From the NCBI GenBank assembly GCA_903890485.1, contig CAITBM010000034.1, positions 1-64,000 of the forward strand: 64,000 nt of DNA. The letters run 5' to 3'. The stretch comes from an uncultured Opitutaceae bacterium. GTDB lineage: Bacteria > Verrucomicrobiota > Verrucomicrobiia > Opitutales > Opitutaceae. Under the pieces are notes generated by a model. That model saw only the letters and a program-made list of their open reading frames with translations. It did no database searches and had not been told where the DNA came from. The translations under genes and the position numbers were made by a program. Of the stretch, positions 63,098 through 64,000 are shown in pieces (position 1 is the first letter of the stretch; every line of letters starts with the position of its first letter).

Positions 63098-64000
63098 CTA
63101 CTTTCGGATTTGGTAGGCGGTGGTCTTCTCGATCCGTTCCTGAATCGCGACGAGCACACCGTTCACCTCGTCGTCCGTCAACGTCCGTGACGGCGACCTG
63201 AACACGAGGGAGAAAGCGAGGCTCTTCTTGCCCTCGGGCAGTCCCTTGCCCTGGTAGACATCGAAAACCTTCACGCTCTCGACGGAGAACTGGGAGCCCG
63301 CCGCAGCCGCCGCGGCCTCGGCCACGCTCCCCTCGACCTCCCCGGCCCTGGCGGAAGAATCGACCACAAGGGCCAGGTCCCTGAGCGCGGAGGGAAAGAG
63401 GCTAAAGTCGCGGAAACGCCTGCGCGCGGCCGCCTGTCCCAGCAGCTCGGGCCTAATGGTGAAGGTCCCGGCGAGGACCGATCCCTCGATTCCGCGGGCG
63501 CGCAGCATCGCCAGGTTGACCAGGCCGAAACGGGCGATCCAGCTGTTGTCCTTTGCGGCGACCCCCACGGAGTGCCCCTCCTGCCAGCCGAACCCCGGTC
63601 CCGAAACCGGCTCCGCGGGCTCGCCCTCCAGGTCCACCCCAGCGGCGGCCGCCACCGCTGCCAGGTGGTGCTTCACCGTGTAGAAATCGGAGGGCTCCCT
63701 GCGCCTCCAGTGGCGCGAGGGGTCCTCGGCGATCACGAAGGCGACCGAGGCGCCCTCGTAGTTGTGTCCGTTGTATTCAACGAAGATCCGCCCGGCCTCG
63801 CAGAGCCGGCCGGCCGCCACGCCCCGAGACTGGTTCAGGAGAAGCGTGTCCAAGAGTCCCATGACCAGGGTCGGCCTCAGGTGCGACTGGTCCTCGACGA
63901 AGGGGTTGGCGAGCGCAAGCTCGGCTGCCGCCGTGTTGGAGACCCAGGTGGTGATCTCCGCTCCGGGCCTAAGCGTCAGGTTCACGCACTCGTGGAAGTC
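63098..64000 (-). CDS. pheT: Phenylalanine-tRNA ligase beta subunit, 5' part cut by window edge
   Basis: Beta subunit of the heterotetrameric PheRS. The 301 codons present run from the right edge to the stop at 63098-63100. They cover the B6/B7 catalytic-like module (NLTLRPGAEITTWVSNTAAA, ALANPFVEDQSHLRPTLVM) and the C-terminal anticodon-binding ferredoxin-fold (FDX-ACB) domain (FPSALRDLALVVDSSA, VKVFDVYQGKGLPEGKKSLA, LTDDEVNGVLVAIQERIE). The N-terminal B1-B5 domains lie outside the window. It is upstream of gatC. Confidence 0.95.
   Translation of the reverse strand, partial: DFHECVNLTLRPGAEITTWVSNTAAAELALANPFVEDQSHLRPTLVMGLLDTLLLNQSRGVAAGRLCEAGRIFVEYNGHNYEGASVAFVIAEDPSRHWRRREPSDFYTVKHHLAAVAAAAGVDLEGEPAEPVSGPGFGWQEGHSVGVAAKDNSWIARFGLVNLAMLRARGIEGSVLAGTFTIRPELLGQAAARRRFRDFSLFPSALRDLALVVDSSARAGEVEGSVAEAAAAAAGSQFSVESVKVFDVYQGKGLPEGKKSLAFSLVFRSPSRTLTDDEVNGVLVAIQERIEKTTAYQIRK

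Overview
The window is a GC-rich, gene-dense stretch of bacterial chromosome: about 63 protein genes, one tRNA and few gaps over 200 bases. Both edges cut genes: lepB at the left and pheT at the right. The best guess is a Verrucomicrobiota member, probably Opitutae. That rests on a protein of the PVC-restricted Minf_1886 type at 57871-58308, the MoxR/DUF58/Bat aerotolerance operon, a Gram-negative envelope toolkit (Pal, ADP-heptose genes, MsbA-like exporter, heptosyltransferase-like enzyme, UDP-diacylglucosamine-pyrophosphatase-like phosphoesterase), transamidosome genes gatCAB, and frequent GTG/TTG starts with 4-base ATGA/GTGA overlaps. The assignment comes from reading the sequence; no search was run. 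I see no transposase, integrase, phage gene, CRISPR array or toxin-antitoxin pair, so this looks like core chromosome rather than an island.

Layout. 1-5.7 kb (minus): pilT, a secreted unknown, fabD, lepA, lepB. 5.8-8.0 kb (plus): dapA-dapB-ruvA. 8.0-9.3 kb (minus): ECF sigma factor with its anti-sigma-like partner. 9.5-12 kb (plus): HD-domain protein, an odd tRNA-Lys, a NarL-type response regulator, pal. 12-15 kb (minus): M20 peptidase and purH. 15-25 kb: ApaG-like protein, beta-CASP metallo-hydrolase, IMPase/FmdB-like pair, secreted M28 peptidase, OppB/OppC permeases, lipid-A-type exporter, GT9 glycosyltransferase, DUF721. 25.1-28.9 kb: rpsO-pnp-surE with striking leader and intergenic RNA structures. 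28.9-34.6 kb: orphan ABC ATPase, nucleotidyltransferase coupled to a frameshifted response-regulator/histidine-kinase gene, rmuC, MOSC protein. 34.7-41.9 kb: moxR-DUF58-batA-batB/C-batD/E. 41.9-50.9 kb: small enzymes (NUDIX, LOG, GluQ, Mog, DUF5069, MazG-like, Hsp20, RlmJ, metallophosphoesterase, DUF192) and small unknowns. 51-55.3 kb: M24 peptidase, heptose kinase, heptose phosphatase, tlyA, nadK. 55.3-59.8 kb: M16 protease, Minf_1886 protein, Fur-like regulator, Tat-exported superoxide dismutase. 59.8-64 kb (minus): pheT-gatC-gatA-gatB.

Themes. Envelope and export genes recur (LPS heptose and transport, Pal, signal peptidase, secreted peptidases, type IV pilus retraction). Translation and RNA processing form a second group (LepA, RpsO, PNPase, RmuC, TlyA, GluQ, RlmJ, GatCAB, PheT). 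Oxidative stress forms a third (Bat operon, Fur-like regulator, SOD). The most interesting items are regulatory or architectural: a textbook sigma-54 promoter before hsp20, a 17-bp perfect inverted repeat between rpsO and pnp, a leader peptide and repeat over the rpsO start, two gene fusions that compress batB-E into two genes, and a probable single-base frameshift in a sensor kinase.
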